From the NCBI GenBank assembly GCA_022478985.1, contig JAKSZP010000157.1, positions 62,001 to 126,000 on the forward strand: DNA of 64,000 bases, read 5' to 3'. Within the stretch, counting starts at the first letter, position 1; every line of letters begins with the position of its first letter. The translations under genes and the position numbers were made by a program. The notes below the pieces were generated by a model. The model was given only the letters and a program-made list of their open reading frames with translations. It was not told the origin of the DNA and made no database searches. This stretch comes from Massospora cicadina. Lineage: Eukaryota; Entomophthoromycota; Entomophthoromycetes; Entomophthorales; Entomophthoraceae. This document shows, piece after piece, positions 21,430-31,446 of this stretch.

Positions 21430-21880
21430 GATCCATAAGACAGTTAAAGATCCTGATTGTATGGGGCCGCGAAGGTCCTTGATGCACCATGTCCCTAAAC
21501 ACCCTATAAATGTTAACTGTTTCTAACACAATAAAGTAGTTTATATTAGCCCCATCTTTTTGTTTTTTATCTCTCTGCTAATTTACAGATTTGAGTCCAT
21601 TTTTGAACCTTGTCGTCAGTCAAGAGAACAGTTACGCTGAGAGCCTGATTGATAAGATTGCCCTTGGCAGAATTCTAAAGAGGTTAGGATTTTGTAGGTG
21701 TCTTATCTACACTATCAAAAGGTACTTCCAAATATGCGCTATCTTTCTGGTCTTTCTATACATATGGTTTCATAATACCAGATAAATTTCAAAACTTTTT
21801 TAAGTAGTAGTAGATCTGGAATTCTGTTATCACATGCTCTAACTTTGACTTTTGAACCAGAACGTTTAGTAAGCAGTACT
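21430..21880. other. Gap between GyB and GyH, nothing identified
   Basis: I see no LTR ends, purine tract or coding motif here. A 64-residue plus-strand frame (21591-21785) ends in a hydrophobic run (FQICAIFLVFLYIW) but has no other support. The two flanking elements converge here, so both have probably lost their 3' ends. Confidence 0.4.
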
Positions 21881-22850
21881 TTGTAACTGAATTAAAGTTT
21901 GTGTAAGCTTATCAAGGTATCTACTAGGACTCATACTCTCTTCTTAACATATGAATATAAAAGCGGGGCAACGCAGGCTTTTAATGTAGTAAAGCAAACG
22001 GGAGTGTCCCATATCTAAATTATATGCAATATTATAAGTAAAATATGGAAGAAGGCAGAAAATGGTCTCAAAAGGATTCTTTGCCTGTAACTAACTTATG
22101 TAGTATCCCACTTGGGTACTGTTCACCCGTTTAATGGTATCATTGGTCTATGGGTGATAGGGCTTAGAAAGGACCCCTCAAGAAACAATTAGCTTGCTAA
22201 TTTTAGAAATCATTTAGACGTATATTTAGTCCCATATCCATCAGCAGAAAATTAGTGCAACCATGCCAATGAATAGCGGCTTTGAGATTAAATCTTGGCA
22301 AAGTCATGTCCACTAAGTTCCTGACTGCCTTGTCTTCCACCAAATTAGCTTGGTGATCAATGGTTATGATGATATTAAAATTGACCAGAAGTATTGGTCA
22401 TGGGCCCCACACTGTCCATAAGACAGTGTGCCAGACAAAATAGGGCTTTCTTAATTGATAAAGAAGTGGCTTTGCAGTAAGGAGCTTCTGCTTGGCATTT
22501 TTGCCAGCAGTTAGAAGTCTCACGATATCATATGACATATAATCCCAATAATAACGGTATCAAAATAATCAAACGTTTTCTTATAGCTACTTAGGCTCAT
22601 TGCCTTATGAGCAGCGATAATCAAATCCATACATTCAGTAGGACTGCGAACAAAAAAGGCTATTCATCAATCACCATATACAAGTTTCTATCTTCCACAA
22701 AAGTATCTTTTTCTGACTTTGTCCAGCGTTCGTTGAAAATCAATAGCCACATTACCATATTGCTGAGTAATCTTTTTGGTAAATAATTTATCGGACTTAT
22801 CAGCCAGTAGGGCTAAAGTAGGCAACTTGGAGAGTCCGTATGTATCATGA
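21880..22850 (-). pseudogene. Integrase of GyH
   Basis: On the minus strand the core reads GVLSKPYHP, a stop, then TNDTIKRVNSTQVGYYIS, the block surrounding the catalytic Glu (here a Lys codon). It continues with PYFTYNIAYNLDMGHSRLLY, the N.a.h.stG..P block. Upstream parts up to 22850 contain ILSGTLSYGQCG-like and LITKLIWWK-like segments and an RNase H tail. Stops are common. Confidence 0.72.
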
Positions 22851-22859
22851 TGTTTGACA

Positions 22860-23350
22860 CTGGATCAGCGTTGAATTTCAAAGTCATATGCTTGTAATTC
22901 ATGGACCATTGGGCCAACTGTACTTCAAGCTCTCTTAGGCTCTGCAACCAGCGCAAAGAAGCATGGTTGGTTGACACAGTAAAATGCACGCCATGGATAT
23001 AAAAAAGAAATTTTTAACAAGCATAAATGACAGCTAGACACTCTTTTTCTGGAACAGTATTTTTTTTGTTCAAGTATCTAGTGTTTAACTACAGTAAGCA
23101 ACGGGTTGTTATTCCCACTCATTATCTAGCTAAGTTATTCCTCTTATGGCGGTAAGGGATGCATCCATCTATACAAAGAGCACTTTATTAACTTTTGGTG
23201 CATTGTTACATGTGCTTGGGTTAGGAAAAGCCAAAATTGATCAAAATCAAGGTGATGGTCTTCTAACCATTCAAGTTGAACCCAGGTCTTGAGAAGGTGA
23301 AATAATGGCTCACCTATCATGCTAGAAATCTTCTCCAACTGGCAAGAATA
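22860..23350 (-). pseudogene. RNase H and connection domain of GyH
   Basis: A 64-residue open stretch (23338-23144) reads MIGEPLFHLLKTWVQLEWLE and continues into an RNase H start. Further residues to about 22860 include YCSRKRVSSCHLC and a short AFYCVNQPCFFALV, the W/F..T.H.sL block of RNase H with shifts. Placement between RT and integrase supports the call; sequence alone is weak. Confidence 0.6.
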
Positions 23351-23399
23351 GTCAATTATCTCCCAAAATACCTAAATATTAATTTAACTACTAAATAAT

Positions 23400-24210
23400 G
23401 ACTTTTTTAGCTTTCTGAACCTTAGTGGGTTGATGCTTTAAGCCTTGTTTATCAATGACAAACCCCAGAAACTCAAGTTTTTTAAAAAAAATAAACTTAT
23501 AAGATTTGATTTTCAAGGTGGTTTGGTCAACCAATGGAAAGCCTCCACTAGATGCTGAAAATGGTCCTTAAATTTTCTGGAAAAACCATTTATAATACTA
23601 AATAAAAATTCACAAAGGAATTTCAATCACCCAGTATGCTATCCATAGCATGCTGGAATGTCACAGGGGCGTTACGCAGCCCTTGCGGTATAATATTGAG
23701 TTGTTATAGACTATGGCCGTGATCATAGCGCACTTCTCCTGTTCCTCCTTCAACAGCTCAATCTGCTAATATAAAAAGATTAAATCCATAGCAGAAAAGT
23801 ATTGTGCGCCGCTCAAGCAGTCTAATGCATCATTAATATGAGGTAAAGGGCAGGAATTATTCTAGGTAATGTTGCTGAGTTTTTGGTAATCTATTATCAC
23901 ACGATTCAACCCATCTTTCTTCTTGATAACCAAAACTGGGGCGTTCCAAGGACTCTTGAAAGGCACAAACATCCCCTGCTTTAAAAGTGGTTAATTCTTG
24001 GTTAACAACTTCATCTGCCGCCTTGAACCACCAATTAGAATAAAGGTGAATCAGCAGATGATTATTAGTATAGATCTGTTGCAACACATTGTGTGTACAC
24101 CTATAAATTGTAGTCATCTTTTGCAAAAATAATACTCTACTTATCAAATAAAGCCAGTGATTGTTCCTTTTTAGTCCGTCAACCCTGAAAGGCGTTCTCA
24201 AGATATAAGC
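23400..24210 (-). pseudogene. Reverse transcriptase of GyH
   Basis: On the minus strand near 23985-23880 the frame gives [20 protein letters not shown] followed by [14 protein letters not shown], a clear RT fingers block. The 24201-23857 frame covers the preceding region ([17 protein letters not shown]). The thumb near 23500-23420 is decayed. Frameshifts separate the blocks. Confidence 0.8.
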
Positions 24211-24639
24211 AATAATACTGCTTGACGCTCATCGTCCTAAAGCCTAAGTTCCTCCAGAGTAGTCTAAACTTATGTTTATCTAAAACCTACTAACCTGAAA
24301 ATAATGAACAAAAGCTACTATTTGATGTCGCTTAACTTCTAAAATAGGATTTAGGCTGCTACAAACACCTAAATACACCATGATCTGGTATAATAAATTT
24401 GTGAGCAGTGACCAGTTCTAACTAAAATCACTCAAATGGTGCAACTATCTCCCCATATAAACCTTAAGGAATGGTTAAAATAATTTCTGTTCCCATTATA
24501 ACTTGATAACCGCCTTAATGGCTAAGTTACAGTTAGTGCATATGGGAATACCCTTTGATTCTATAATCTATGTCTGTAACTTCTAGATACAGCCACATAG
24601 TTGCTGATAATTAATTGGTACTATACCATTATTGTATAT

Positions 24640-24990
24640 AATGTAACAAACCCCTGATTGGGTCCTGTGGGGCTGCATCCTTCTGGTTATAAAATAGTAA
24701 TGGAGGTTATTCCAGTAATTTCAACATACTCTCCTCAAAATCATCTTTGACCCCATATCTTCTCAAAAAATGTCCTAATTAAAAAGTCGTGATTCTGATT
24801 AGGAAACATAATAGCTTGCGCTGAAATTACTAAGGAGCCAAATCTCAGCAGTAACGAGATGCATGCTTCTTCTGAAGTTGTGGTCTGGGGGCTAGCAGTC
24901 CCATAGATTTTATGGTAATCTATTTCTGGTTCAAGCCCCAATTTTTACATCAGTTAAGTGGACACAATAATAATTGGTACCCCACTGTCT
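24640..24990 (-). pseudogene. Protease of GyH
   Basis: The open stretch 24941-24741 contains LLRFGSLVISAQAI followed by MFPNQNHDFLIRTFFEK, close to the GyM protease C-terminal part. The D(S/T)GA site just upstream (about 25000-24970) is decayed to a SHLHYYRQWGT-like frame. It lies between gag and RT. Confidence 0.65.
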
Positions 24991-25399
24991 ATAATAGCAT
25001 GGACTTTGAGATTATTATAGATACTTTAATATAAGTATACTCAGAAATAAAAGTATAAGTAGGATTTATTGTAAGGATATCCAATTAGTCTGCTTGATCT
25101 ATAAATATTCTGAAGTTCTTCACATAACTGAGGACTGGACTCTTCCAAGGCCTCAATAGGTATGGCCACTTATACCCAGTCAGCTTAAGAGTCTCAATAG
25201 AATGAGCGGGAAACTCATATCGTTCTAACTGTTGTAATATGGCTTCAAGACTAATTCTTCCACTGACTCAGTTGCCCATTTTGCTTGTGAGTGGGTGGCT
25301 ACCACTACACTATTTTTTGTTGACACCAGAACAGGCAAAGGCGGCACAGCTAATTACCTATTCTTCTCATTGGAGATAGTTTTGGCAATTTACTCTTAC

Positions 25400-27040
25400 C
25401 CAGGATTTTATTATAAGAGGTGAATGTAGAAGATATCAATAATACTCTGACCTGTCCTTTACCACTTCGTCATCATTCACAGAATTCACATCATGAACCT
25501 GATGTTTAGCGCTTAACTTAGGGCAACATTTGACATAATAAACCATTTTTTTCTGTAGCTACAATAATTTGATTAACAACATACTTATCCATATGAGGGC
25601 ATATGGTGGAGTTAAACCTTTTGGGGGAAAGGCCTGGGGCAGCGGTTTGTAAGCTCTTGATAACTCCTATTGGGTGCCCCAAAAATGATGGCGCAATGCA
25701 GGAGATAATACACAAAATGGGTGATATCGTTTAACTTCATTCAAGATGGGAATCATTACCTAATAAAAATCTTGATAAGGCTTATAAGCATGCGGAGAGT
25801 GATTTGCATGGCAAAATAATTGATCACGTTAGCCTTGGCTAGCATCTGTGCTTCCAGATAAAGCGCTCTGAAAAAATTCTTCATAGTTTGATTTTTTTTC
25901 AAAAAAGATGTTAAGGAACTCTTTCTTATGGGCGGTCATCCATTCCGCCCCACCAAATTTTTTAATGAGAAGGCCCATGGTATTGCGGTAGGTAACACAA
26001 AATTTTTGTATTTTTAGAATACCCAACTCCTGCCTTTCATTGTCCAGCGAGTTCACTATGGTCACCAACTTATTATTCTCAGGTTCCCTCAACATGCTAA
26101 TATCAAAGAGTACAATAAATTGTGTCTTGGCCTTTTTATCAAACTTTAATTTGTTGATTAGGTTGACATGAACTTCAGATTTATACTGGTAGGAATGATG
26201 TCCCTGAGCCACACCTAAATAACTTCCCACGTGGCAGAGATGAGATGTAGGCACAAATCAGCCTTGACTAACAACATCCTGAGTAGAAGCGCTTACAGGA
26301 TCTGACGTATTATTATTAGCAGGGTAGTATGCATTTTTAGATAAGTGTTCATAGTTAATTATGTCAGATTTCTCAGGGTAGTGTCACCAGCATATCTGGA
26401 TGAGCTGATGCCTTAACGCCCAGAGATGAGGTAAAAATAATAGGTACCTCCAGTATATCACACGGCTCATCACCTTCAATATTTCCTTATGACAGAAAAG
26501 GTTCAGGATTTTCACTGATAATATCAGCGGCTTGACCACCAGGTTGACTAATAAAAATATTTCACATATTAGCAACACGTTGGCGCTCCACCTGTATAAG
26601 GACTTTTATATTAAATACTTATTGGGTAGCAGAAAAAGGTTTCGCTTTCATGTTTATATTTTCAATCACTAGGGACCAGACCTTTTTTGCCCTGGGTTTT
26701 ACTTAAAGTTGCAGCTCTTCCATAATTTAATATAAGTCTTTATCAGAGTGAGCTGCTCCTGTCATATCTATATTTAAACCAATAAGGCAGTATTGATGTG
26801 TTTTAGTAATTTTAGAAAACTCTTTCACTTAAGGTTATAGCCAAGTATAATATCTAAAAGTTGGCCAACGTGGTCATTTAAAGCCACTTGTACTTGTCAA
26901 CACCATCATATTCGATTTGTGTTGGATGCTGAGGCGACCTCTTCACTTCCAACCATTTGTACTACTTCCACTGGAGGAAAACCTTCAATGAAGTCCACTA
27001 GATCTTAACTAATTAAACTGAACTACAGGGAACTGATGTT
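25400..27040 (-). pseudogene. gag remnant of GyH
   Basis: The longest open piece, 26254-25829 (141 residues), has a charged capsid-like composition (LINKLKFDKKAKTQF, then GLLIKKFGGAEWMT). Pieces at 26578-26384 and 25715-25518 flank it in other frames. I found no intact CCHC knuckle. The start next to the primer-binding site at 27045 and the stop before protease support gag. Confidence 0.55.
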
Positions 27041-27044
27041 AGCA

Positions 27045-27065
27045 CCCTGTAGTGAGCATAACACT
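27045..27065 (-). other. Primer-binding site of GyH
   Basis: On the minus strand AGTGTTATGCTCACTACAGG follows an LTR end ...TTTCAACA. It resembles the GyM site TTTGGTGCTCACTGCAGGGG with several substitutions. Confidence 0.5.
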
Positions 27066-27194
27066 TGTTGAAATCTGCACTTGGACATCAGGTTTTGGAT
27101 GCACATGTTACTAAAATCAAGATAATAAGGCACAGGTTGAGGACAGTAGCCTTAATAATCACTTGCAGACTAAAATCATCTTGAAAAGAGGTAT
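27066..27194 (-). repeat. Remnant of GyH 5' LTR
   Basis: These 129 bp lie between the GyH primer site and the first base of the GyD LTR, and end in AACA on the minus strand like other LTRs of this group. The rest of the LTR is absent here, as expected if GyD inserted into it. Sequence similarity to other LTR 3' ends is weak. Confidence 0.45.
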
Positions 27195-28298
27195 TGTTGG
27201 GATTTTTGCAACTAGCCAGCATCCTAGAAAACCTGCTGGATCTCTATAGGATAAGTTCAACTAGCAAATGAATCAAATATTAGTTGACCTCAATTTTAGG
27301 TTAATAATTTCTGAGGACTTTGAGTAATTTGCTGGGTCTGGATTCATTGGGGATCAATCTGTGCAAATGCTTAAGATCTCTTTAGGCAGAGTTGCCAACG
27401 AAATTGGGGCATCTGATAGTTGGTCGCTGATTAACTTTCAGGTGTACCAATTGGGATCAGTTGAATTTCATTACCAAATGGGATGAGTTGGGTTTCATTG
27501 CCAACTGATTGGGAATTTAATTAGCAGTTGTGAGGCGAGTGATGTCACCTACAACTAGAAAATCAATCAGCTGGTGCATGATATGCTATAATGGTTAAAG
27601 AGTCCTATTACCTAAGCAGGTCGCTAGCCAGATGTGATTGGTTCACTGTAATTGAGTGAGAACACTAAAGACATGTTTTCTGGCTCTTTCCATTTTAGGT
27701 TTGTGGGATGTCCAATGGAAATTCTTACCCAATGAAGAAGACCTTCGCTTGTAGAGAAGTCATAAGGAAACTAATGGCAATGGCTGTCGTTTAATGGCTG
27801 AGGCGCCAACCAAGGAGTTGGGCGCTGAATTCCCCCTATTAATTCCCCAGTAGCTCTTTTTTTAAAAGCAGCTTTGGTCAGTTTGCAAAGAATCATATAT
27901 TTATTCTATTCATCTTCAATTAATTTGTTGTGGTATACAATAATTGTGAACTCTTTTGTGCATATAAAGAGTAAGAATCAGATATCCTTAGATGTGAAGC
28001 AGACCTTTAGTGCAAATCTTCGCTGACTCAGAATTATAAGAACTAAGGCTAGAACTCCTGATCTGAGAGTGAATTAAGTTTAACATGAATAGGGAAGAAG
28101 TCCCTAAGTGTCAAATCAGTATTTCGTGGATTATTCCAAGTTTAGAGTTTGACCAACTACTGGTTTAATTATTCACATACAAATATTTGTTGGCATACTA
28201 TTATCCCTCATATATAACTATCAAAAAACATGAATCATGTTCATACTGTACATGTGCAGTTAACTTTTGAGAATTATCAGTTGAGCCAGAGTTTAGCA
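27195..28298 (+). repeat. LTR of GyD (5' LTR)
   Basis: It starts TGTTGGGATTTTTGCAAC and ends GAGTTTAGCA, 1104 bp. In reverse it matches the GyM LTR block by block (for example GTTGACCTCAATTTTAGG and the GGCGCCAAC...GTTGGGCGC promoter region). A primer-site-like sequence follows. It is therefore a 5' LTR of a plus-strand element, or a solo LTR flanked by chance sequence. Confidence 0.78.
27801..27850 (+). promoter_or_regulatory. LTR core promoter of GyD with inverted repeat
   Basis: GCGCCAAC, spacer CAAGGA and GTTGGGCGC form a dyad directly before AATTCCCCCTATTAATTCC, where the TATA box of the family reads TATTAA. It is the best-preserved copy of the dyad. Confidence 0.5.
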
Positions 28299-28318
28299 TA
28301 TGTTGCTCACAAAAGGGG
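28299..28318 (+). other. Primer-binding site of GyD
   Basis: TATGTTGCTCACAAAAGGGG follows the LTR end ...TTTAGCA and keeps the GCTCAC core of the GyM site. Between 28319 and 28700 I see no gag; the DNA is very AT-rich with repeated ATTCAATTTT-like words. Confidence 0.45.
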
Positions 28319-28710
28319 TACTAGAGTAGCCACCAGTTCCCAATTTTAACAGGTATCTTTATTAGATTTTAGAGAAGAGCGCAATGTTTTATCAGGCACT
28401 TCACTCTGCTTGATTGCTCACTATGATGTCCTGTCAGGATTGGGATCCTGAACAATTTCTCAGTTCTTTTGAACAGAGTGTCATTTCCTAATTTTTTAGA
28501 TATTCAATTTTAATTAATTCAATTTTGATTAATTTTTTAATTCACTTTATTTGATTCAATTTGATTCAAAATGGAACATTTTTTCAATTTGAATTTAATT
28601 ATCATCATCATCCATTTTCAGGAATTTGCTTTAATTATAGTCGCATTGAGGGTCTTCCTATGCACTTTTGGGGTCATATGGTCTCTAAAACTGAAGTGCA
28701 TTGTGCAGTA

Positions 28711-28816
28711 CCCTCAATGCATCAATTTATTGTCTTACATCCCTAATCAATTGAGGTAATCTACCCTCAATACAACATTTTATTATCTTATATCCCTAAT
28801 CAATTGAGGTAATCTA
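28711..28816 (+). repeat. Two-copy 53-bp tandem repeat
   Basis: Units 28711-28763 and 28764-28816 share CCCTCAAT at the start and ATCCCTAATCAATTGAGGTA in the second half, and differ at a handful of positions. A partial third unit (CACTCAATTCTT) follows. It lies just upstream of a TATA box and the 70-residue ORF at 28921. Confidence 0.8.
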
Positions 28817-28832
28817 CACTCAATTCTTATAG

Positions 28833-28840
28833 TATAAATA
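28833..28840 (+). promoter_or_regulatory. TATA box upstream of the 28921 ORF
   Basis: TATAAATA stands about 80 bp before the ATG at 28921, a normal distance for a fungal TATA promoter with a short leader. In this AT-rich DNA such a match can occur by chance. Confidence 0.3.
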
Positions 28841-28920
28841 ACCAGGCTAGCTAAGAGTAATCTTAAGCTAGCATAAAGGATTTTAATAAAATTTGATCTT
28901 TATTATCTTTTATATTAGTT

Positions 28921-29133
28921 ATGATTATTTGGAACCTAGTACTTTTATTGCAGTTCTTCCTATCCAGTGTGCTGGTAAATATTGTGATGCCAACTGCCCA
29001 GGCCCACTTGCCACCTCCAAACCAGAACCCATTATTGAACTTTTTATTGAATAATTTGCCAAAGGGAGAACCTTTCACCAAGACTTTAAACATTCCACCT
29101 TTCATGTACCACTATGCACCCCTTTGCTTCTAG
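28921..29133 (+). CDS. Candidate small secreted protein, 70 residues
   Basis: The ATG-started product begins with a strongly hydrophobic N-terminus (MIIWNLVLLLQFFLSSVLVN) and a likely cleavage region ending TAQA after residue 28. A short proline- and asparagine-rich mature part follows (HLPPPNQNPLLNFLLNN). This is the layout of a secreted peptide. A TATA box and a tandem repeat lie upstream. It resembles nothing I recognise, has one cysteine in the mature part, and sits within retrotransposon debris. The TAG at 29131 is preceded by a pyrimidine run, so a downstream exon cannot be excluded. It may be fortuitous. Confidence 0.3.
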   Translation: MIIWNLVLLLQFFLSSVLVNIVMPTAQAHLPPPNQNPLLNFLLNNLPKGEPFTKTLNIPPFMYHYAPLCF

Positions 29134-29140
29134 GGTATAT

Positions 29141-30470
29141 AGTGGTGTACATGATTCTCAATCTTTTCAGAAATCATATAGGACGTTACTCTCTTCTTGC
29201 TCACCTTACACAGGTCCTCATGGTGGAAGTACCAGTGACCACAAACCTACCTGGATTTAATTAAAGGCCTTTTTACTCCATATCATAATGAAAGTCACCC
29301 TCAATCTGGTGCCTTACATGTCCTTCTTCAGCTAGGTTTCTTCTTACAGTGTAGGAAAAGGATCCCTTTACAATTAGAGTTTATCTAAGTTATACTCCTT
29401 TCACTTGAGTTCCTATTGGTAAATTTTATGTATACTAAGCAGCACTTAAAGGTAGTGCTTCAAAGTAATAATCTAGATTGGGCTAAGAGAGCAAATCAAG
29501 GCTCAACATATTTCCATTGTAGTTGCAATCAACCAATCGCATTCTATGATCTGGCAGATGGCCCTATTAAAAATATAAGCCCTTTTACTGAGTATCTTAC
29601 GCCAGCGTGGGGACAAGGTAATAGTTATAAATATAGATAAATTGGAGAGGATATACACTGAGGCCAGGAGCTCAAAATGATTCGAAATTAAGTTAGGGAA
29701 TTTTCATCCATGGGATTATGGGAGATCTGCCATATATATATATATATAAATCTACGACGCCTAGGCAAAAGCACCTAAAGTAAACTAATGCAACTTTGGC
29801 CACTTCCTACAAAGTCAAGGGCCGCGTTCTCAAGATTCCTTATGCCATCAAAATCCTGTTTTTAATTATTAGTTAAAAATAATAATCAAGTGAATACTGC
29901 ATTAAATGATGGTTGGGCAAACTAATTGTAATACAGTCATTCACAAGTTTTGAAATAAGTATCAACCAAAGAAATTAAGAAGCTGTTAAATGGAATCCTT
30001 AAGCTGTAGAGAAGCCTATGGTTTTTCAGTACTAAAAGTAAAGTAGAAAGATGGAATTCATCATTCTTTATAAATTATTGCAACCTATATAACAAAAAAA
30101 GAACCAGCCATCTTTTTTGGATTAATGATGCGCTTGAATTTTTTGTAAGGTACTAAATGTTTTTGGCTATGATCTTATCTATAATAACAGGCAGATAGAG
30201 TTGCCTAGAAATTGAGTAAGAGAAGTAAGCGTAAATCACCTCTGGGTCTTCTTTTAACTTACTTAAACGTCCCAAGGGTTGTAACCCTCATTGTTGTTTT
30301 AAAAAATTGTTGAACTCTATCCTTGGAGATCTAAATATGCCCTTTGTACTTGTATATCCAATTGACATAACCAGGATCTTTATAAACTCTTATAAATAAT
30401 TATTTTCTTTTGGTAAAGTGTTCTTCCAGATAGTCTATTATAACTTAAAAAATAAGGCCCTTGAAATTCA
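29141..30470 (+). other. Unassigned GyD internal stretch
   Basis: No domain could be assigned with confidence. A 74-residue plus-strand frame (29416-29640) has no recognised motif and a non-ATG start is possible. A dinucleotide AT repeat lies at 29732-29748. By position this should hold gag, protease and the first half of RT of GyD, but too decayed to recognise. Confidence 0.35.
29732..29748. repeat. AT microsatellite
   Basis: An uninterrupted run of alternating A and T (TATATATATATATATA) within AT-rich DNA. Confidence 0.85.
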
Positions 30471-30479
30471 ACTTCTTCA

Positions 30480-30970
30480 AGGATTAGTGAGGATACATTG
30501 GTTGTGAGATGACAAAGACCTGAGACACCAGCCAGTTAATGTTGAAGCCATCAAAAAGAAAATTTTCTAATAAATCTGACATAAAAGTTCTCCTAGGAAA
30601 GGTCTTTTCTCTATGTGAGGTTCATACTGACTTCAACTGTATAGATGAACCACTTTTTTGATTTTGAAGGAGGATGCGCTGTTTACTTGGACTAAGAAGT
30701 TCCAAAATCCCTTTAACACCTTAATTGGCGCTAGTCAACGCATTAGTGTTACAGTAACGAAATTTTTTAGAAAATCATATTACATACTGATGCATCCCTT
30801 TATTTCATAGAGCGGTGCTTTTTCAATGGGATGACAATGTTAGCAAAAATTTAGCCATTAACTGTAGCTAGGGTTTATATTGTCATAAACTTAGATACAC
30901 CGCCATCAAATAAATGTGATTGTCCTTATATAAACTTATAAACAATTTTGAATGTATTTTTACAAATAAA
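30480..30970 (+). pseudogene. RT connection and RNase H start of GyD
   Basis: Fragments in adjacent frames match the RT-RNase H junction: PVNVEAIKKKIF, LKEDALFTWTKKFQNPFNTL (about 30664-30723, the F.Wt...q..F..L block) and ILHTDASLYF (about 30775-30805, the RNase H start with its catalytic Asp). The frames change between them. Confidence 0.55.
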
Positions 30971-30984
30971 ATTTTATGTTATTT

Positions 30985-31224
30985 TTAACCACGTATAATG
31001 TCACTTGCTCCAAACACTAATAAAACTGGAAGGGCAGCTATCGCGTTAAGCCTATAAATTTCAGGCAAACAACTTTGACATAGTCCACGAGTAGAGCAAT
31101 TACCATAGTGTGGATTATTTGCATGGTTACCAACAGTATTCGTAACATTGTATCTCGCTGACATCATGTATGAGAGCTGATCAGTGGCTATTATCTGATG
31201 AAACACTACAAGTGATACAAACAT
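30985..31224 (-). CDS. Unclassified 79-residue ORF
   Basis: An ATG-started minus-strand frame with an in-frame stop upstream. The product has a short hydrophobic N-terminus, three close cysteines in the middle (NCSTRGLCQSC) and a hydrophobic C-terminus (AIAALPVLLVFGASDIIRG). No family was recognised. It lies opposite the region where GyD RNase H should continue, so it may be a chance frame. Confidence 0.18.
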   Translation of the reverse strand: MFVSLVVFHQIIATDQLSYMMSARYNVTNTVGNHANNPHYGNCSTRGLCQSCLPEIYRLNAIAALPVLLVFGASDIIRG

Positions 31225-31341
31225 TGAATGAGATGAACTTTTTTATTTTTGAAGAATGGTGAACTATCCAATAAATAAAGTGGAGCTAACTAAATTTTAC
31301 TTATGTTTTCAGATCAATGAAACACCATAAATAACGCTCAC

Positions 31342-31359
31342 AAGGTGGTAGAACATGGA
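31342..31359 (+). repeat. Target-site duplication of HALF-1 (left copy)
   Basis: AAGGTGGTAGAACATGGA, 18 bp, is repeated exactly at 33239-33256, immediately after the element's 3' end. Confidence 0.95.
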
Positions 31360-31371
31360 CTTCTCTTTAAC

Positions 31372-31393
31372 CGCTCAAAGTCACTTTTGAGCG
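31372..31393 (+). other. 5' stem-loop of HALF-1
   Basis: CGCTCAAA, loop GTCACT and TTTGAGCG form a perfect 8-bp stem 12 nt from the 5' end of the element. The LINE has a stem of equal length in the same position (48969-48950, minus strand) with four compensated base pairs. Confidence 0.8.
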
Positions 31394-31446
31394 ATTTTAA
31401 ATTTAAGTTTATTTATCCACAGCCATCTGCCCAAACCTATTCTTTG

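Larger units (their letters stand above)
18226..21430 (+). mobile_element. GyB: 5'-truncated Ty3/Gypsy pol remnant
   Basis: Plus-strand protease end, RT, RNase H and integrase follow one another without LTRs. The left end is cut by the GyM LTR at 18225, and any gag would lie left of the window. No LTR or purine tract is clear on the right, where GyH sequence in the opposite orientation takes over after an unassigned gap (21430-21880). Nearly every domain contains stops. Confidence 0.75.
21880..27194 (-). mobile_element. GyH: Ty3/Gypsy element, truncated at both ends
   Basis: On the minus strand the order is LTR end (27066), primer site, gag, protease, RT, RNase H and integrase (to about 21880). 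The 5' LTR is reduced to 129 bp because the GyD LTR starts at 27195. The 3' LTR is missing. Protease sequence resembles GyM (FGSLV block with PNQNHDFLIRT), so they belong to related subfamilies. Frames are broken throughout. Confidence 0.8.

Noticed and set aside
24741..24941. Reading 24741-24941 as a separate gene
   Set aside because: It aligns with the GyM protease C-terminal block and fits between GyH gag and RT.
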